Source: Deltaproteobacteria bacterium (GTDB lineage: Bacteria; Myxococcota_A; Polyangia; Polyangiales; Polyangiaceae). Taken from it: a DNA stretch of 46,192 nt. The notes under the pieces were generated by a model, which ran no database searches, was not told where the DNA came from, and saw only the letters and a list, made by a program, of their open reading frames with translations. A program made the position numbers and the translations under genes. Location of the stretch: positions 1-46,192 of the forward strand of contig VGRJ01000025.1 of NCBI GenBank assembly GCA_016875405.1, in the 5' to 3' direction. This document shows positions 35,042 through 43,730 of this stretch, one piece after another (position 1 is the first letter of the stretch; each line of letters begins with the position of its first letter).

Positions 35042-35090
35042 CCCGAGGGCGAGTTGACCCGCCCGGTTCGTGCTGGCACGGTGTCGAAGG

Positions 35091-35113
35091 ACGGGCTCCC
35101 GGACTAAGCCCGT
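35091..35113 (+). promoter_or_regulatory. Hairpin just upstream of the binding-protein ribosome site
   Basis: ACGGGCT (35091-35097), nine-base loop, AGCCCGT (35107-35113): a perfect seven-base stem ending three bases before GGAG (35117-35120), the likely ribosome site of the gene at 35130. It could modulate translation or be part of the upstream terminator region. Confidence 0.35.
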
Positions 35114-35129
35114 GCTGGAGGCCGTCACC

Positions 35130-35969
35130 GTGACCACCCAACGCACCCACCGTCGCTCGCTCCTCGTCGCCACCTTCGCCTCGCTCGCCGTGGGGCTTGG
35201 CAGCGCGCCGGCCGCGGCCGGTCCGAACGTGCACGTCGTGATCATGATGGACCATGGCGCCGGGAGCCCGGGGCAGGCGCAGCCATACGTCGACAAGCTG
35301 ATGGAAGCGGCGAAGGCCGCCAACGGCTGGGACGCCGTCGAGGGCAAGTACCTCACGAAAAAGAAGGCCGCGAAGGCCTACATCGCCGACAAGAAGCCCC
35401 AGTTCGGGATCTTCTCGCTGCCGTCGTTCCTCGGCATGCGCAAGGCCAATGGCCTCGAGGTCGTCGGCGTGGCCGAGGTCGATGCCGCAGGCGGTCGCCG
35501 GTACCACCTGGTCTCGAAGTCCGCGAAGGACCTCGCCGGGTGCAAGGGCCAGAAGGTCGCGAGCAATCATTTCGGTCAGAAAAAGTTCCTCGACAAGGTC
35601 GTCGCGGGGGGCGCCTTCACCGTGAAGGACTTCGAGGTCGTGAAGACGAAGCGCCCGGTGCAGACGCTCAAAGCCGTCGTGGGCGACGAAGCCGTGTGTG
35701 CGCTGGTCGACGATGCGCAGCTCGCCGAGCTCGCGAAGGTCGAGGGCGGAACGGCGGTCAAGTCGGTCTGGAAGTCGGCGGAGCTGCCGCCGATGGCGGT
35801 CGTGGCGTTCTCTGGCGTCGGAGCCGCGGAACGTGCCAAGTTCAAGGCCTCCCTCGGTTCGCTATGTTCCGGCGAAGGCAAAGCGCACTGCGACAAGGTC
35901 GGCATCAAGGCGATTCGCCCGTCCGACGAGGGCCCGTTCGCATCCGTCATTCAGAAATTCGTCAAGTGA
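35130..35969 (+). CDS. PhnD-like periplasmic solute-binding protein
   Basis: A 279 aa protein from the GTG at 35130 (GGAG nine bases upstream); another in-frame GTG at 35112 lies inside the hairpin. The signal peptide is LLVATFASLAVGLGSAPAAA. The mature part resembles ABC-type phosphate/phosphonate or sulfonate binding proteins (PhnD/SsuA-like type II fold): KKKAAKAYIADKKPQFGIFS, KSAKDLAGCKGQKVASNHFG, LDKVVAGGAFTVKDFEVVKT and a hinge GDEAVCALVDDAQLAEL. No permease or ATPase gene adjoins it; instead its stop overlaps the start of a TatT-like lipoprotein (GTGA), suggesting a joint role. The ligand is unknown. Confidence 0.75.
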   Translation: MTTQRTHRRSLLVATFASLAVGLGSAPAAAGPNVHVVIMMDHGAGSPGQAQPYVDKLMEAAKAANGWDAVEGKYLTKKKAAKAYIADKKPQFGIFSLPSFLGMRKANGLEVVGVAEVDAAGGRRYHLVSKSAKDLAGCKGQKVASNHFGQKKFLDKVVAGGAFTVKDFEVVKTKRPVQTLKAVVGDEAVCALVDDAQLAELAKVEGGTAVKSVWKSAELPPMAVVAFSGVGAAERAKFKASLGSLCSGEGKAHCDKVGIKAIRPSDEGPFASVIQKFVK

Positions 35970-36604
35970 TCGCGTCGGCCTCGCTGGCGCTCGCGCTGGC
36001 CGGCTGCTTCGACGTCATCCACCTCCGCCCGGAGCTGCGCGCCCCGGCCTCACGCCGTGACGCCCTCGCCCTCGCCGACGCCCTCGAGCGGATGATCGAG
36101 GAGGGCCGCGCGACGAACGACGACCGGGCGGCCGCCTACGATGCCGTATGTGCCTGGACTGCCGGCTCCGTCGAGTACGCGTTCGCCCGCGCCTCGCTCG
36201 CCGGCCGCCTCGCGCAGGTCCGGGGCGTGACGGCGATCCAGCTGGTCCGCGACATGGAGTCCTGGGGTCGCGCGGCGCTGAAGCTGGATCCGCGCTGGCG
36301 AGATGGCGCGCCGCGGCGGCTCGTCGGCACGATGTACGTCCTCGTCCCAGGCAGCCTCGTGCAGCACGGGAACTCCGAGGACGGGCTCGAGCTCCTCGAG
36401 AAGCAGGCGAAGGAGTTTCCGGACGAACCGGTCAATCGCCTCCGGCTCGCCGAGGCGTACGTCACGCTGGGGGATCCGGAGCCGGCGCAAGAGCACCTGT
36501 GTTTCGTCGTCGCGCACGAGAAATCGCTTAAGAAATCGGATGACGCACTGCTCGAGTCGCTGCTTGAACAAACGGGCGGTCGCACCAAGCTCAGCTGCGA
36601 TTGA
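35966..36604 (+). CDS. TatT-like (TRAP-associated TPR) lipoprotein
   Basis: A 212 aa protein starting at GTG 35966, overlapping the previous stop. The signal is very short: LALALAGC puts the lipid-modified Cys near residue 14. The helical body (ALADALERMIEEGRATNDD; SVEYAFARASLAGRLAQVRG; DMESWGRAALKLDP; GLELLEKQAKEFPDEPVNRL; YVTLGDPEPAQEHL) looks like TPR-type hairpins and matches what I recall of TatT, a trimeric TPR lipoprotein that partners solute-binding proteins of TRAP transporters. Its coupling to a solute-binding gene supports this, although no TRAP membrane component is present here. Confidence 0.7.
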   Translation: MIASASLALALAGCFDVIHLRPELRAPASRRDALALADALERMIEEGRATNDDRAAAYDAVCAWTAGSVEYAFARASLAGRLAQVRGVTAIQLVRDMESWGRAALKLDPRWRDGAPRRLVGTMYVLVPGSLVQHGNSEDGLELLEKQAKEFPDEPVNRLRLAEAYVTLGDPEPAQEHLCFVVAHEKSLKKSDDALLESLLEQTGGRTKLSCD

Positions 36605-36610
36605 CGCGTC

Positions 36611-36671
36611 GCGATGCGCGGTCACGCGAAGAGCCAGACCAAAACCGCGATGAGCGGTCACGCGAAGAGCC
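36611..36671. repeat. Two 25-base direct repeats in a convergent intergenic gap
   Basis: Copies at 36611-36635 and 36647-36671 (period 36 bases) differ at one base and share the core GCGGTCACGCGAAGAGCC. They fill most of the 75-base gap between the stops of the TatT-like gene and the kinase gene. Confidence 0.75.
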
Positions 36672-36679
36672 CGATCGCG

Positions 36680-37600
36680 CTAGCCCGGGAGGGCGAAGGT
36701 CGTGCGGGTCTTCTCGGCGCTCGGACCGCGGCCGTTCATCACCACGCGGATGAGCTCGTTCCACATCGTGCTGACGTAGGCGAACCGCTGGTGCTGCTCG
36801 ACCGCGAGCGCGGTGTGGACCCAGCGGTCGAGCTCGTCGGCGGGGAGCTCCGGGCGCAGCGGCGAGAGCTTGGGGCGCTCGCCCATCGTCGCCGCCATCA
36901 GGATGTCGACCATCGAGTCACCGACGAAGGGGGGGCGACCGGCGAGCGCGCGAAAGACGACCGCCGCGAACGAATAAACGTCGATGCGATGATCGAACTC
37001 CTTCGCCTGCCATACCTCGGGGGCGATGTAGCTCGGCGAGCCCGCGACCATGCCGGCCTGCGTGAGCTGCATCGAGCCCTGGATCTTGGCGAGCCCGAAG
37101 TCCATGAGGCGCGTCCCGCCTCCCTTCTCCGGATAGAGCAGGATGACGTTCGAAGGCTTGAGGTCGCGGTGGATGATGCCCTTCGAGTGGGCCGCGTGGA
37201 GCGCGCGCGCGACCGGGTCGAGCACCTCGAGGACGCGGAAGGAGCTCATCCGATCGCCGAAGAGCTCGATGTCGCGCAGGTGGTCGGCGAGCGTTTCGCC
37301 TTCGAGCAGCTCCATCGCCATGTAGACGAAGCCGTTCTCGTCGTCGGTGCCGAAGCCGAACACGCGAACCACGCTCGAGCCCCAGAGCGCCTGGAGCGAC
37401 TGGGCCTCACGCCAGAGCCGGACGGTGTACTGCGGATCTTCGGCGATCGACTGGCTGAGGATCTTCAGGGCGACGTCGATGCCCTGCTCCTGGTCGAACG
37501 CGCGGAACACGAGCCCGTGGCCGCCGCGTCCAAGCTCGGAGTCGAGCCGATACCGCTTGTCGATCAAGTCGCCAGGCTTGGGATCCGCCGCTGCCGCCAC
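36680..37600 (-). CDS. Ser/Thr protein kinase (short, soluble)
   Basis: A 306 aa stand-alone Hanks-type kinase: YRLDSELGRGGHGLVFRAFD (glycine loop), VALKIL (lysine), HRDLKPSNVIL (catalytic loop), MDFGLAK (DFG), GSPSYIAPEVW, and DVYSFAAVVFRALAGRPPF. All catalytic residues are intact. There is no transmembrane helix or sensor domain, and the protein ends shortly after the kinase lobe (TTFALPG). It is the last gene of a unit with the RND exporter (54-base gap) and aminotransferase. The substrate is unknown; an exporter or enzyme of the unit is an obvious candidate. Confidence 0.94.
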   Translation of the reverse strand: MAAAADPKPGDLIDKRYRLDSELGRGGHGLVFRAFDQEQGIDVALKILSQSIAEDPQYTVRLWREAQSLQALWGSSVVRVFGFGTDDENGFVYMAMELLEGETLADHLRDIELFGDRMSSFRVLEVLDPVARALHAAHSKGIIHRDLKPSNVILLYPEKGGGTRLMDFGLAKIQGSMQLTQAGMVAGSPSYIAPEVWQAKEFDHRIDVYSFAAVVFRALAGRPPFVGDSMVDILMAATMGERPKLSPLRPELPADELDRWVHTALAVEQHQRFAYVSTMWNELIRVVMNGRGPSAEKTRTTFALPG

Positions 37601-37654
37601 GTCTCGAATACGCTCCGGGTGCGGAATCTAATCGAAACCGCCCCGGAGCGCGAA

Positions 37655-40471
37655 CTATCCCTGCGCGCGTCCGTAGCGCGTTCGCCGCGCGAGCGCCGGG
37701 ATGACCACGAAGGTCGCCACCGCCGCCACCAGCATCGCGGCCCCCGTGAGCCCGCCCACGGTCTTCAAGGGGCGCGCCTCGCCGAGCGTGAGCACGAGGA
37801 AGCCGGCGCTCACCATGACGGCGTTGCTGAAGCTCGCCAGCCCCGAGTGAGCGACGGCGTGCCGCGCCGCCTGGGCCTCGCCCTCCGCCTGGGTCGCGCG
37901 CCATCCCGCCAGCAGGTGGACTCCGTAGTCGACCCCCGCGCCGATGATCAGGCTCGCGAGCATCGAGGTCCCGACCTCGAGGTGGAGGCCGAGCAGGCTC
38001 ATCGAGCCGTAAATCACGACGAGCGTGAGCGCGGTCGGCGCGATGCCAAGCAGCCCGGCGGTAAGCGAGCGGTACAGAATGACCATGATCAAGAGCACGA
38101 GACCGAGGGAGATCGCGAGGCTCTTCCACTGGTTCGTGCGGACGCTGAGGGAGAGGCCGCGGTTCAGGACGGGGGTCCCGCTGACCGTGTAGGCAATCGC
38201 GCCGTCGCTCACGCCTCCCGATGTGGCGAGCAGCGCGCCGCGGTTGTCGAGGTCACGGAGGATTTCTCCGATGCGCGACTCGAAGCGCTCACCCTTCGCG
38301 CCCTCGGGCGCCTTCGCCCCAAGCGCCGTGAGCAGCTGACGCGCACGCGCACCGAGCAACTCCGGCCGCCACGCCTGATCGAGCGCACCACGCACCACGT
38401 CGGCGAGATCATCGAGCTCGTCCGAGGAGGGGTCCTCCTCGGTCACCTTCGCCAGGGCAGCCAACAGCGCCTCATCGTCCGGGGTGGGACCGAGCTTCGC
38501 GATGGCCCGGCCGAGCGCCTCCGAGTCGGCCGCGATCTCGCGGTCCGTAGACGCCGCGAGCAGCTTCTCGAGCCGAACGGCCGCGGCCTTCGCGTCGGGC
38601 GTGGGCGCGGGCATCGAGAGCGGCTTGGCGAACGCATCGCTCGGCGGCACGGTGACGCCGAACGAGTGAAAGAGCGCGCGCAGCTCGGCCGTGACGACCT
38701 CGATTCGGCGCGCGTCGCGGGCCCCGACGTCCTCGGCCGTCGGCTCACCGTTGCGCCCGACGAAGCGGTAGGCGCGGATCGCCTCGGTCGCGACGAGGCG
38801 CTCGATTCGCGCGAGCAGCTCACCGACCGCCGCGTGATCATCGGTGTCGATCTTGACGAGCACGAGCGCGTGCGGACGCTTCGCGCCCTCGGTGCTGAGC
38901 TCCTCGGCGACGAGCTGCCGGACCGAGGGGCGCCCAGCGAGGAACCGGTAGAGCGGGAGGACCTGCTCGGTGGACGGCGGGATCCGGCGCTCGCCAACCA
39001 TCGCCTCCGAGGACAGGGACAGCACCTGCCCGATGTGGGTGACCGAGCTGACGTGCGGCAAGAGCGCGATCGTGTCGGCGACGCGCTGCACCTCACGCAG
39101 GACGTCCGCGTCGTTCATGTCACCGTCGACCGCGAGCTGGATGAACTGCGAGCCTCCGAAGCGCTCCTTCAAGAAGGTCTCGGCCTCGTCGGGCGGGCTC
39201 CCCTTCCCGAAGAACGCGGAGTTCTCCATGCGCGCGTCGACCCGCGAGGCGAGCGCACCGAAGACCAGTGCCACCAGCGCGAGCGCCACCGCGACGGGCT
39301 TCCGACGAGCGGTCATCGACGCGGCGAACTCCGCGAGCGCCGCCGTGAACCGCTCACCACCGAGCGCGCGCGCCGACGCACCCGTCAGCACCAGGACCGC
39401 GGGGACGAACGTGAGCGAGAGGAGGAGCGCTATCAGGATGCCGAGCCCGGCGAACACCCCGAACTCGCGGAGCGGCCCGATGTCCATCGCGCAGAACGAG
39501 AACAACCCGGCCGCCGTGATGAGGCCAGCACCGAGGACCGGAGGCCCGACGTCGCGAAGCGTCGCCACGACGGCCTCGTCGGCGTCGAGCTTCGCTCGCT
39601 CGGTGAAATACTGGACGATCACGTGGGTGACGTAGGCGCTCCCGAGCGCGAAGAGGATCACCGGGAGCGAGCCGAGCACCACGTTCGCCGGCGTCCGCGA
39701 GAAGCCCATGAGCCCCTGGGCGATCACGATGCCGATCCCCGCCGACGCGATCGTCAGCAGCACGCCAACCACGCTGCGGAATACGAGCACGACGATGACG
39801 AGCTTCACCAGGATCGCCCACGGCGTGAGCCGACGCATGTCGGCCTGGGTGACGTCGTAGATGTAGGTCGAGATGAACGGCGCACCGCCCCAGTATTTCT
39901 TCGTGTCGGGGAACGCCTCGACGACGCGGCGCTTCACGCGTGACGAGAGGTCGCGCGGGCTCGTGCCGGACTTGCCGAAGTTGTAGATGAGCACCGAGCG
40001 ACCATCGGCAGAGATGAGGTTGCCGACGACGTGGTCACGGCTCATCACCTTGTCGCGGAGGGCCGCCTTCTCGGCGTCGTTCTTCGGAAGCGCGCCGACG
40101 AGGTAGTCGACGCGAGCGCCACCGTTCTCGGGCGTGAAGTCTTCTACGCTCGTCAGGCTGAGCGAGTAGGCGACGCCCGGCTCATCGTTCAACGTCTTCG
40201 TCAGGGCCCGCAATTTTCCGAGGAACGCGGGGTCGAACGGGTCGTCGACCTCCATCCCCACGAGGGCGACGTCGAGGCCGCCAAAGCGCTCGTTGACGAG
40301 GTGAAACTGGGCGATGTCGACGTTCCCCTTCGGGAGGAACTTGAGGACGTCGTCATCCTGATCGACCCGCGTCGCGTGGAACGCGCCGAGCGCGGTGGCG
40401 AGCAGGGTGACGCACACCACCGCCCAGGCGACCTGTCTGCGGGTCAGCGCCCGCGCGAGTGCTTCCATCAT
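37655..40471 (-). CDS. RND superfamily (MMPL/HpnN-like) exporter
   Basis: A 938 aa transporter with the duplicated RND layout: helix 1 (WAVVCVTLLATALGAF), a first large periplasmic loop (DDDVLKFLPKGN..., FGGLDVALVGMEVDDPFDP), helices 2-6 (ILVKLVIVVLVFRSVVGVLL; VVLGSLPVILFALGSAYVTH), helix 7 near TARRKPVAVALALVALVFGA, a second loop, and helices 8-12 (LAISLGLVLLIMVILYRSL; MLASLIIGAGVDYGVHLLAG). It resembles lipid-type exporters such as MmpL/HpnN rather than drug efflux pumps, and no fusion protein or TolC partner is adjacent. Its ATG overlaps the stop of the aminotransferase gene by four bases. Confidence 0.9.
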   Translation of the reverse strand: MMEALARALTRRQVAWAVVCVTLLATALGAFHATRVDQDDDVLKFLPKGNVDIAQFHLVNERFGGLDVALVGMEVDDPFDPAFLGKLRALTKTLNDEPGVAYSLSLTSVEDFTPENGGARVDYLVGALPKNDAEKAALRDKVMSRDHVVGNLISADGRSVLIYNFGKSGTSPRDLSSRVKRRVVEAFPDTKKYWGGAPFISTYIYDVTQADMRRLTPWAILVKLVIVVLVFRSVVGVLLTIASAGIGIVIAQGLMGFSRTPANVVLGSLPVILFALGSAYVTHVIVQYFTERAKLDADEAVVATLRDVGPPVLGAGLITAAGLFSFCAMDIGPLREFGVFAGLGILIALLLSLTFVPAVLVLTGASARALGGERFTAALAEFAASMTARRKPVAVALALVALVFGALASRVDARMENSAFFGKGSPPDEAETFLKERFGGSQFIQLAVDGDMNDADVLREVQRVADTIALLPHVSSVTHIGQVLSLSSEAMVGERRIPPSTEQVLPLYRFLAGRPSVRQLVAEELSTEGAKRPHALVLVKIDTDDHAAVGELLARIERLVATEAIRAYRFVGRNGEPTAEDVGARDARRIEVVTAELRALFHSFGVTVPPSDAFAKPLSMPAPTPDAKAAAVRLEKLLAASTDREIAADSEALGRAIAKLGPTPDDEALLAALAKVTEEDPSSDELDDLADVVRGALDQAWRPELLGARARQLLTALGAKAPEGAKGERFESRIGEILRDLDNRGALLATSGGVSDGAIAYTVSGTPVLNRGLSLSVRTNQWKSLAISLGLVLLIMVILYRSLTAGLLGIAPTALTLVVIYGSMSLLGLHLEVGTSMLASLIIGAGVDYGVHLLAGWRATQAEGEAQAARHAVAHSGLASFSNAVMVSAGFLVLTLGEARPLKTVGGLTGAAMLVAAVATFVVIPALARRTRYGRAQG

Positions 40472-41679
40472 GTCCGGTTCTCCGTGGCGAGGGTGTCGAG
40501 CGCGGCCGCGAGGCGTTCGACCCCACAGAGCACGCCGGGCAGCGGCTCGCCCGTGAAGCAGAGCCGCGCCGAGGTCGTGTGCGCCGCACCGAAGGCGTCC
40601 CCGGGGGCGAGCAGCACCCCGTGATCGATCGCAAGCTCGAGAGCGTGCTGGAGCGAGCGGCCGGCGAGCCTCTCGGTGAGGTCGAGAAACACGAAGCTAC
40701 CGCCGCGGGGGACGTGATGACACAGACCATGGCGCGCGAGCTCCGCGCAGGTGGCATCGCGCGCTTCCTTGTAAATTCGCGCGGCATCCGACAAGAACGG
40801 CTCGCTCGCCTGCACCGCGGCGAGGGCGGCCTGCTGCATGGTGACCGGCACGTTGTAGATGGTGTGGTTCGACATCCGGCGCACCGCATCGATGACGCGC
40901 GGCGCGGCGTTGACATAGCCGATGCGGGCCCCTGCGAGCGCGTGGCTCTTCGAGAGCGAGTGGCTCGTCACGGTTCGATTCGCCATGCCGGGGAGGTTCG
41001 CGAACGGCTCGTGCGCGCCCTCGTACACGAAGTCTGCGTAGACCTCGTCGGAGAAGACCCAGAGGTCGTGTGCCTCGGCGAGCTCCGCGATGGCGGCGAG
41101 CTGCGCCCGCGGAAACACGTAACCATCGGGGTTGCCGGGGCTGCTGAAGTAGATGGCGCGCGTGCGCGGACCGAGCGCCCGCTCGAGCCTCGTGCGGACG
41201 CAGGCGCCCGGGGGATCGAAAAGCTCCTGGGTGAGCGGCACCTCGATCGGCACCGCGCCCGCGGTGGCGAGCACGCCCGTGATCAGAGGCCAGTACGGGG
41301 TGACGACGAGCACCTCGTCGCCGGGATCGAGCAGCGCGCGCGCTGCACAGAAGAGCGCGTGCGTGCAGCCCGCTCCGACGTGCACGCTGTCCAGCCCGTG
41401 CACCGTCGCATGGCCCCGTTCGGCGAGGCGCCCGGCGAGCGCGCTCCGCAGCTCGGGAAGTCCAGGCACTGCGCCGTAGGTCCCGAGCGCCGGCACCTCG
41501 AGCCGACGGAGGCTCTCGAAGGCCGCAGCGGGAGGCGGCAGGTAGGTGTCGCCGATCTGCAGCGGGACGAGCTCCCCACCGCGAGCGCGGAAGGCATCGA
41601 TGCGAGACTGGAGCGCGGCGAATACGCTGTTGCGAACCGTGCTCGCCGCACACGAGAGCCTGGGCCCCGGGGTCTGCAT
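40468..41679 (-). CDS. PLP-dependent class I/II aminotransferase
   Basis: A 403 aa fold-type I aminotransferase. Visible residues: GTYGAVPGLPELRSAL, SSPGNPDGYVFP (Asn183), WVFSDEVYADFVYEG (Asp211), SLSKSHALAGARIGY with PLP lysine 244 and Arg252, and C-terminal RLCFTGEP, where the substrate-carboxylate arginine is expected. It resembles aspartate/tyrosine-type aminotransferases; the amino-acid specificity cannot be read. The gene starts a unit with an RND exporter and a kinase, and the stop/start overlap with the exporter suggests that the enzyme's product or pathway is linked to export. Confidence 0.92.
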   Translation of the reverse strand: MQTPGPRLSCAASTVRNSVFAALQSRIDAFRARGGELVPLQIGDTYLPPPAAAFESLRRLEVPALGTYGAVPGLPELRSALAGRLAERGHATVHGLDSVHVGAGCTHALFCAARALLDPGDEVLVVTPYWPLITGVLATAGAVPIEVPLTQELFDPPGACVRTRLERALGPRTRAIYFSSPGNPDGYVFPRAQLAAIAELAEAHDLWVFSDEVYADFVYEGAHEPFANLPGMANRTVTSHSLSKSHALAGARIGYVNAAPRVIDAVRRMSNHTIYNVPVTMQQAALAAVQASEPFLSDAARIYKEARDATCAELARHGLCHHVPRGGSFVFLDLTERLAGRSLQHALELAIDHGVLLAPGDAFGAAHTTSARLCFTGEPLPGVLCGVERLAAALDTLATENRT

Positions 41680-41755
41680 GAACGTCGTTCACGCTACCAC
41701 GGGGCTCGCGCCAACCCCGCTTAAGTGGCGACGTGAAGCGCGCTCCGACGGCGCG

Positions 41756-42832
41756 TCAGAGGCCGAGCCAAGGACCAGCCTCGAGCACGGTCTTGCCTCG
41801 CCGGAGCTCGAAGTGCAGCACGGGCGACTTGCCGCCGCTGCGCTTGACCCAGCCGATGCGACCTCGCTCCGCCAGCGCATCGCCGATCTTCACGTCGAGG
41901 TTCTGGAGGTTGCCGTACGTCGAGAAGTAATGGTCGCCGTGGTCGATGACGACGGTCATCCCTCGGTCGGTCTCGCCGGCGAACGCGACGGTGCCAGGGT
42001 AGACCGCGCGCACGGCCGTGTCGCGGCTCGCGCGGAGCTGGAGCATCGAGACGGAGCTGTCCTTCTGCGAGACGACCGCGCGACCGGCGAGCGGGAACGA
42101 GAGCCGCCCCTTCATCTGTGCGAAATTCGAGGTCGGGTCGGCCGCGAGGGGGCCGGTGTCGGCACCGTACACCGCGGTGTGAGGTGGCTCCGACGAGCTA
42201 CCGAACGCACGCTGGAATGCGTCGCGGCGATCGTCGGCTTCCTGCATGACCTGCTGCGCCTGCTTCATCGCCTCGCGCTGGACGAGCAGTGGGGCGCGCT
42301 CCGCCCGAACGAGCCGGAGCTCGCGCTTCGCCGTCGCTTGCCGTTCGCGCAGCTCGGTGTCGGCCTCGAGATCCCGCGTCAGCGCGGCCCGCAAGCGCTC
42401 GACCTTCGACGCGTGGTCGACGAGGCCGTCGAAGCCTCCGCCCACAGGGAGCATGCCGACGCGGACGAGCCGGTAATACTGGCGACCGCGGGCGGTGATG
42501 CGCTTCTGCACCGTATCGAGGCGCGGGCCGAGGTCATCGAGATCGCGCGACAGCTCGCGCTCGCGCCGCTCGAGCTTGGCCATCACGACGTCGAAGTCGG
42601 TCGCTTGCACGGCATCACGATCATGCAGGGCATCACGATCATGCAGGGCATCACGATCGTGCACCGCATCCCGATCGTTCACGGCATCGCGGGGCGGCGC
42701 GTTGTCGACGACGGTGCGCGTCGGCACGTAGGCCCCCGCGGTGCCGGCCACGAGCACCGCAAGCAGGAGGCCCACGAGCCCGCGCCGGATGCGGCTACGG
42801 CTCTCGTCCGTCGCGCGCCGCTGCTTCGCCAT
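41756..42832 (-). CDS. M23-family peptidase, EnvC-like, partner of FtsEX
   Basis: A 358 aa protein: a membrane/signal helix (RRGLVGLLLAVLVAGTAGAY), a charged hexapeptide-repeat linker (DAVHDRDALHDRDA...), a long coiled coil (VVMAKLERRERELSRDLDDL to QQVMQEADDRRDAFQRA), then a LytM domain: MKGRLSFPLAGRAVVSQ, YPGTVAFAGETDRGMTVVID, HGDHYFSTYGNL, and LHFELRRGKTVLEAGPWL. The HxH-type HFELR and HGDHY motifs are present, but the usual first zinc His (as in NxGIDIxAP) appears replaced by MLQLRASRDT, so it may be a degenerate activator like EnvC rather than a hydrolase. It starts one base after ftsX, completing an FtsEX-EnvC module that controls septal wall splitting. Confidence 0.88.
   Translation of the reverse strand: MAKQRRATDESRSRIRRGLVGLLLAVLVAGTAGAYVPTRTVVDNAPPRDAVNDRDAVHDRDALHDRDALHDRDAVQATDFDVVMAKLERRERELSRDLDDLGPRLDTVQKRITARGRQYYRLVRVGMLPVGGGFDGLVDHASKVERLRAALTRDLEADTELRERQATAKRELRLVRAERAPLLVQREAMKQAQQVMQEADDRRDAFQRAFGSSSEPPHTAVYGADTGPLAADPTSNFAQMKGRLSFPLAGRAVVSQKDSSVSMLQLRASRDTAVRAVYPGTVAFAGETDRGMTVVIDHGDHYFSTYGNLQNLDVKIGDALAERGRIGWVKRSGGKSPVLHFELRRGKTVLEAGPWLGL
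42611..42682. repeat. Four 18-base tandem repeats in the M23 gene
   Basis: Units at 42611-42628, 42629-42646, 42647-42664 and 42665-42682 (plus-strand GGCATCACGATCATGCAG, later copies diverged) encode hexapeptides of the type D-A-V/L-H-D-R between the membrane helix and the coiled coil. Copy number could vary and change linker length. Confidence 0.85.
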
Positions 42833-42833
42833 G

Positions 42834-43721
42834 TCAGATCCGAACGGCCTTCCGCAGGCTGAGCCAGGCGGTCGCGGCGCCGAGGAGCGCGCCGAGCAGC
42901 ACCATCGTGGTCATCACCGGCCAAGGCAAGAACGAGGGGTGGACGCCGAGCAGCCCGGCGAGCTCACGGTCGAAGCGGCCGCTGACGATCGTGTAGAGCA
43001 CGCCGAGCAGGACGATGGCGGCGGCGGCCCCCGACGCTCCCTGGATCGCACCCTCGATGATGAAAGGTCGGCAGACGAAGCGGGTCGTCGCCCCGACGAG
43101 GCGCAACACCTCGACCTCGAGCTTCCGCCGCTCGAGCAAGAGCCGCATCGTCGACGCCACGACGCTGATGACCGCGGCGAGAACGACGACGGCGAGAAAC
43201 AGGCTCGCGGTGACCCCGCCTCGCAGGAGGGACGAGAGCCGCTCGGTCCAGCGCTGGTAGGTCTCGACGGTCTCGACGCTCGGCAACGCGCGCAGCTTCA
43301 GCGCGATGACCCCGAGGTGCTCGTCGTCGATCGTGTCGTCGAACGCGAGCTCGACCGAGCTCGGGAAGGCATCGACCGGGAGGGCCGCGAGCTGCGGATC
43401 ACCGCCCGACTGCACGACCTCGCTGCGCGCATCCTCGCGCGAGACGAAGCGAGCCTTCTTCACACCCTGGGTCGCCTCGAGCGCCTTCACGAGCGCCTGG
43501 ATGTCCTCGGTCGACGCGTCGTCACGCAGGTAGACCGTGGCCCGTCCCGCGCGCGACCAACGATCGCGCACGGCCGCGAGGTTCGTGACGACGAGCATCG
43601 CGGAGGCGAGGCAAACGAACGCCACGGCGAGCGAGAAGATGGTCATCGCTTGCAGGCGCCAGTTGCTGCGGCCTGCTCGCCAAGTGCCGAGGAATCGGTA
43701 CGTCGGTCCGGGGTCACTCAT
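42834..43721 (-). CDS. ftsX: Cell-division membrane protein FtsX
   Basis: A 295 aa FtsX: N-terminal helix (LQAMTIFSLAVAFVCLASAM), an extracellular loop (ATVYLRDDASTEDIQALVKA... SSVELAFDDTIDDEHLGVIA... ETVETYQRW), then three helices (SLFLAVVVLAAVISVVASTM; GASGAAAAIVLLGVLYTIV; VMTTMVLLGALLGAATAWLS) with the conserved RRKLEVEVLRLVGAT cytoplasmic loop. FtsX with FtsE transmits ATP hydrolysis to periplasmic hydrolase activators. It begins nine bases after ftsE and ends one base before the M23 gene. Confidence 0.94.
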   Translation of the reverse strand: MSDPGPTYRFLGTWRAGRSNWRLQAMTIFSLAVAFVCLASAMLVVTNLAAVRDRWSRAGRATVYLRDDASTEDIQALVKALEATQGVKKARFVSREDARSEVVQSGGDPQLAALPVDAFPSSVELAFDDTIDDEHLGVIALKLRALPSVETVETYQRWTERLSSLLRGGVTASLFLAVVVLAAVISVVASTMRLLLERRKLEVEVLRLVGATTRFVCRPFIIEGAIQGASGAAAAIVLLGVLYTIVSGRFDRELAGLLGVHPSFLPWPVMTTMVLLGALLGAATAWLSLRKAVRI

Positions 43722-43730
43722 CGCAAGTCC

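Noticed and set aside
36614-39943. 1109-codon open frame on the plus strand
   Set aside because: It is antisense to the RND exporter and kinase genes, whose families are certain; its product is rich in Arg/Glu/Asp/His without domains, as expected for the opposite strand of GC-rich genes.
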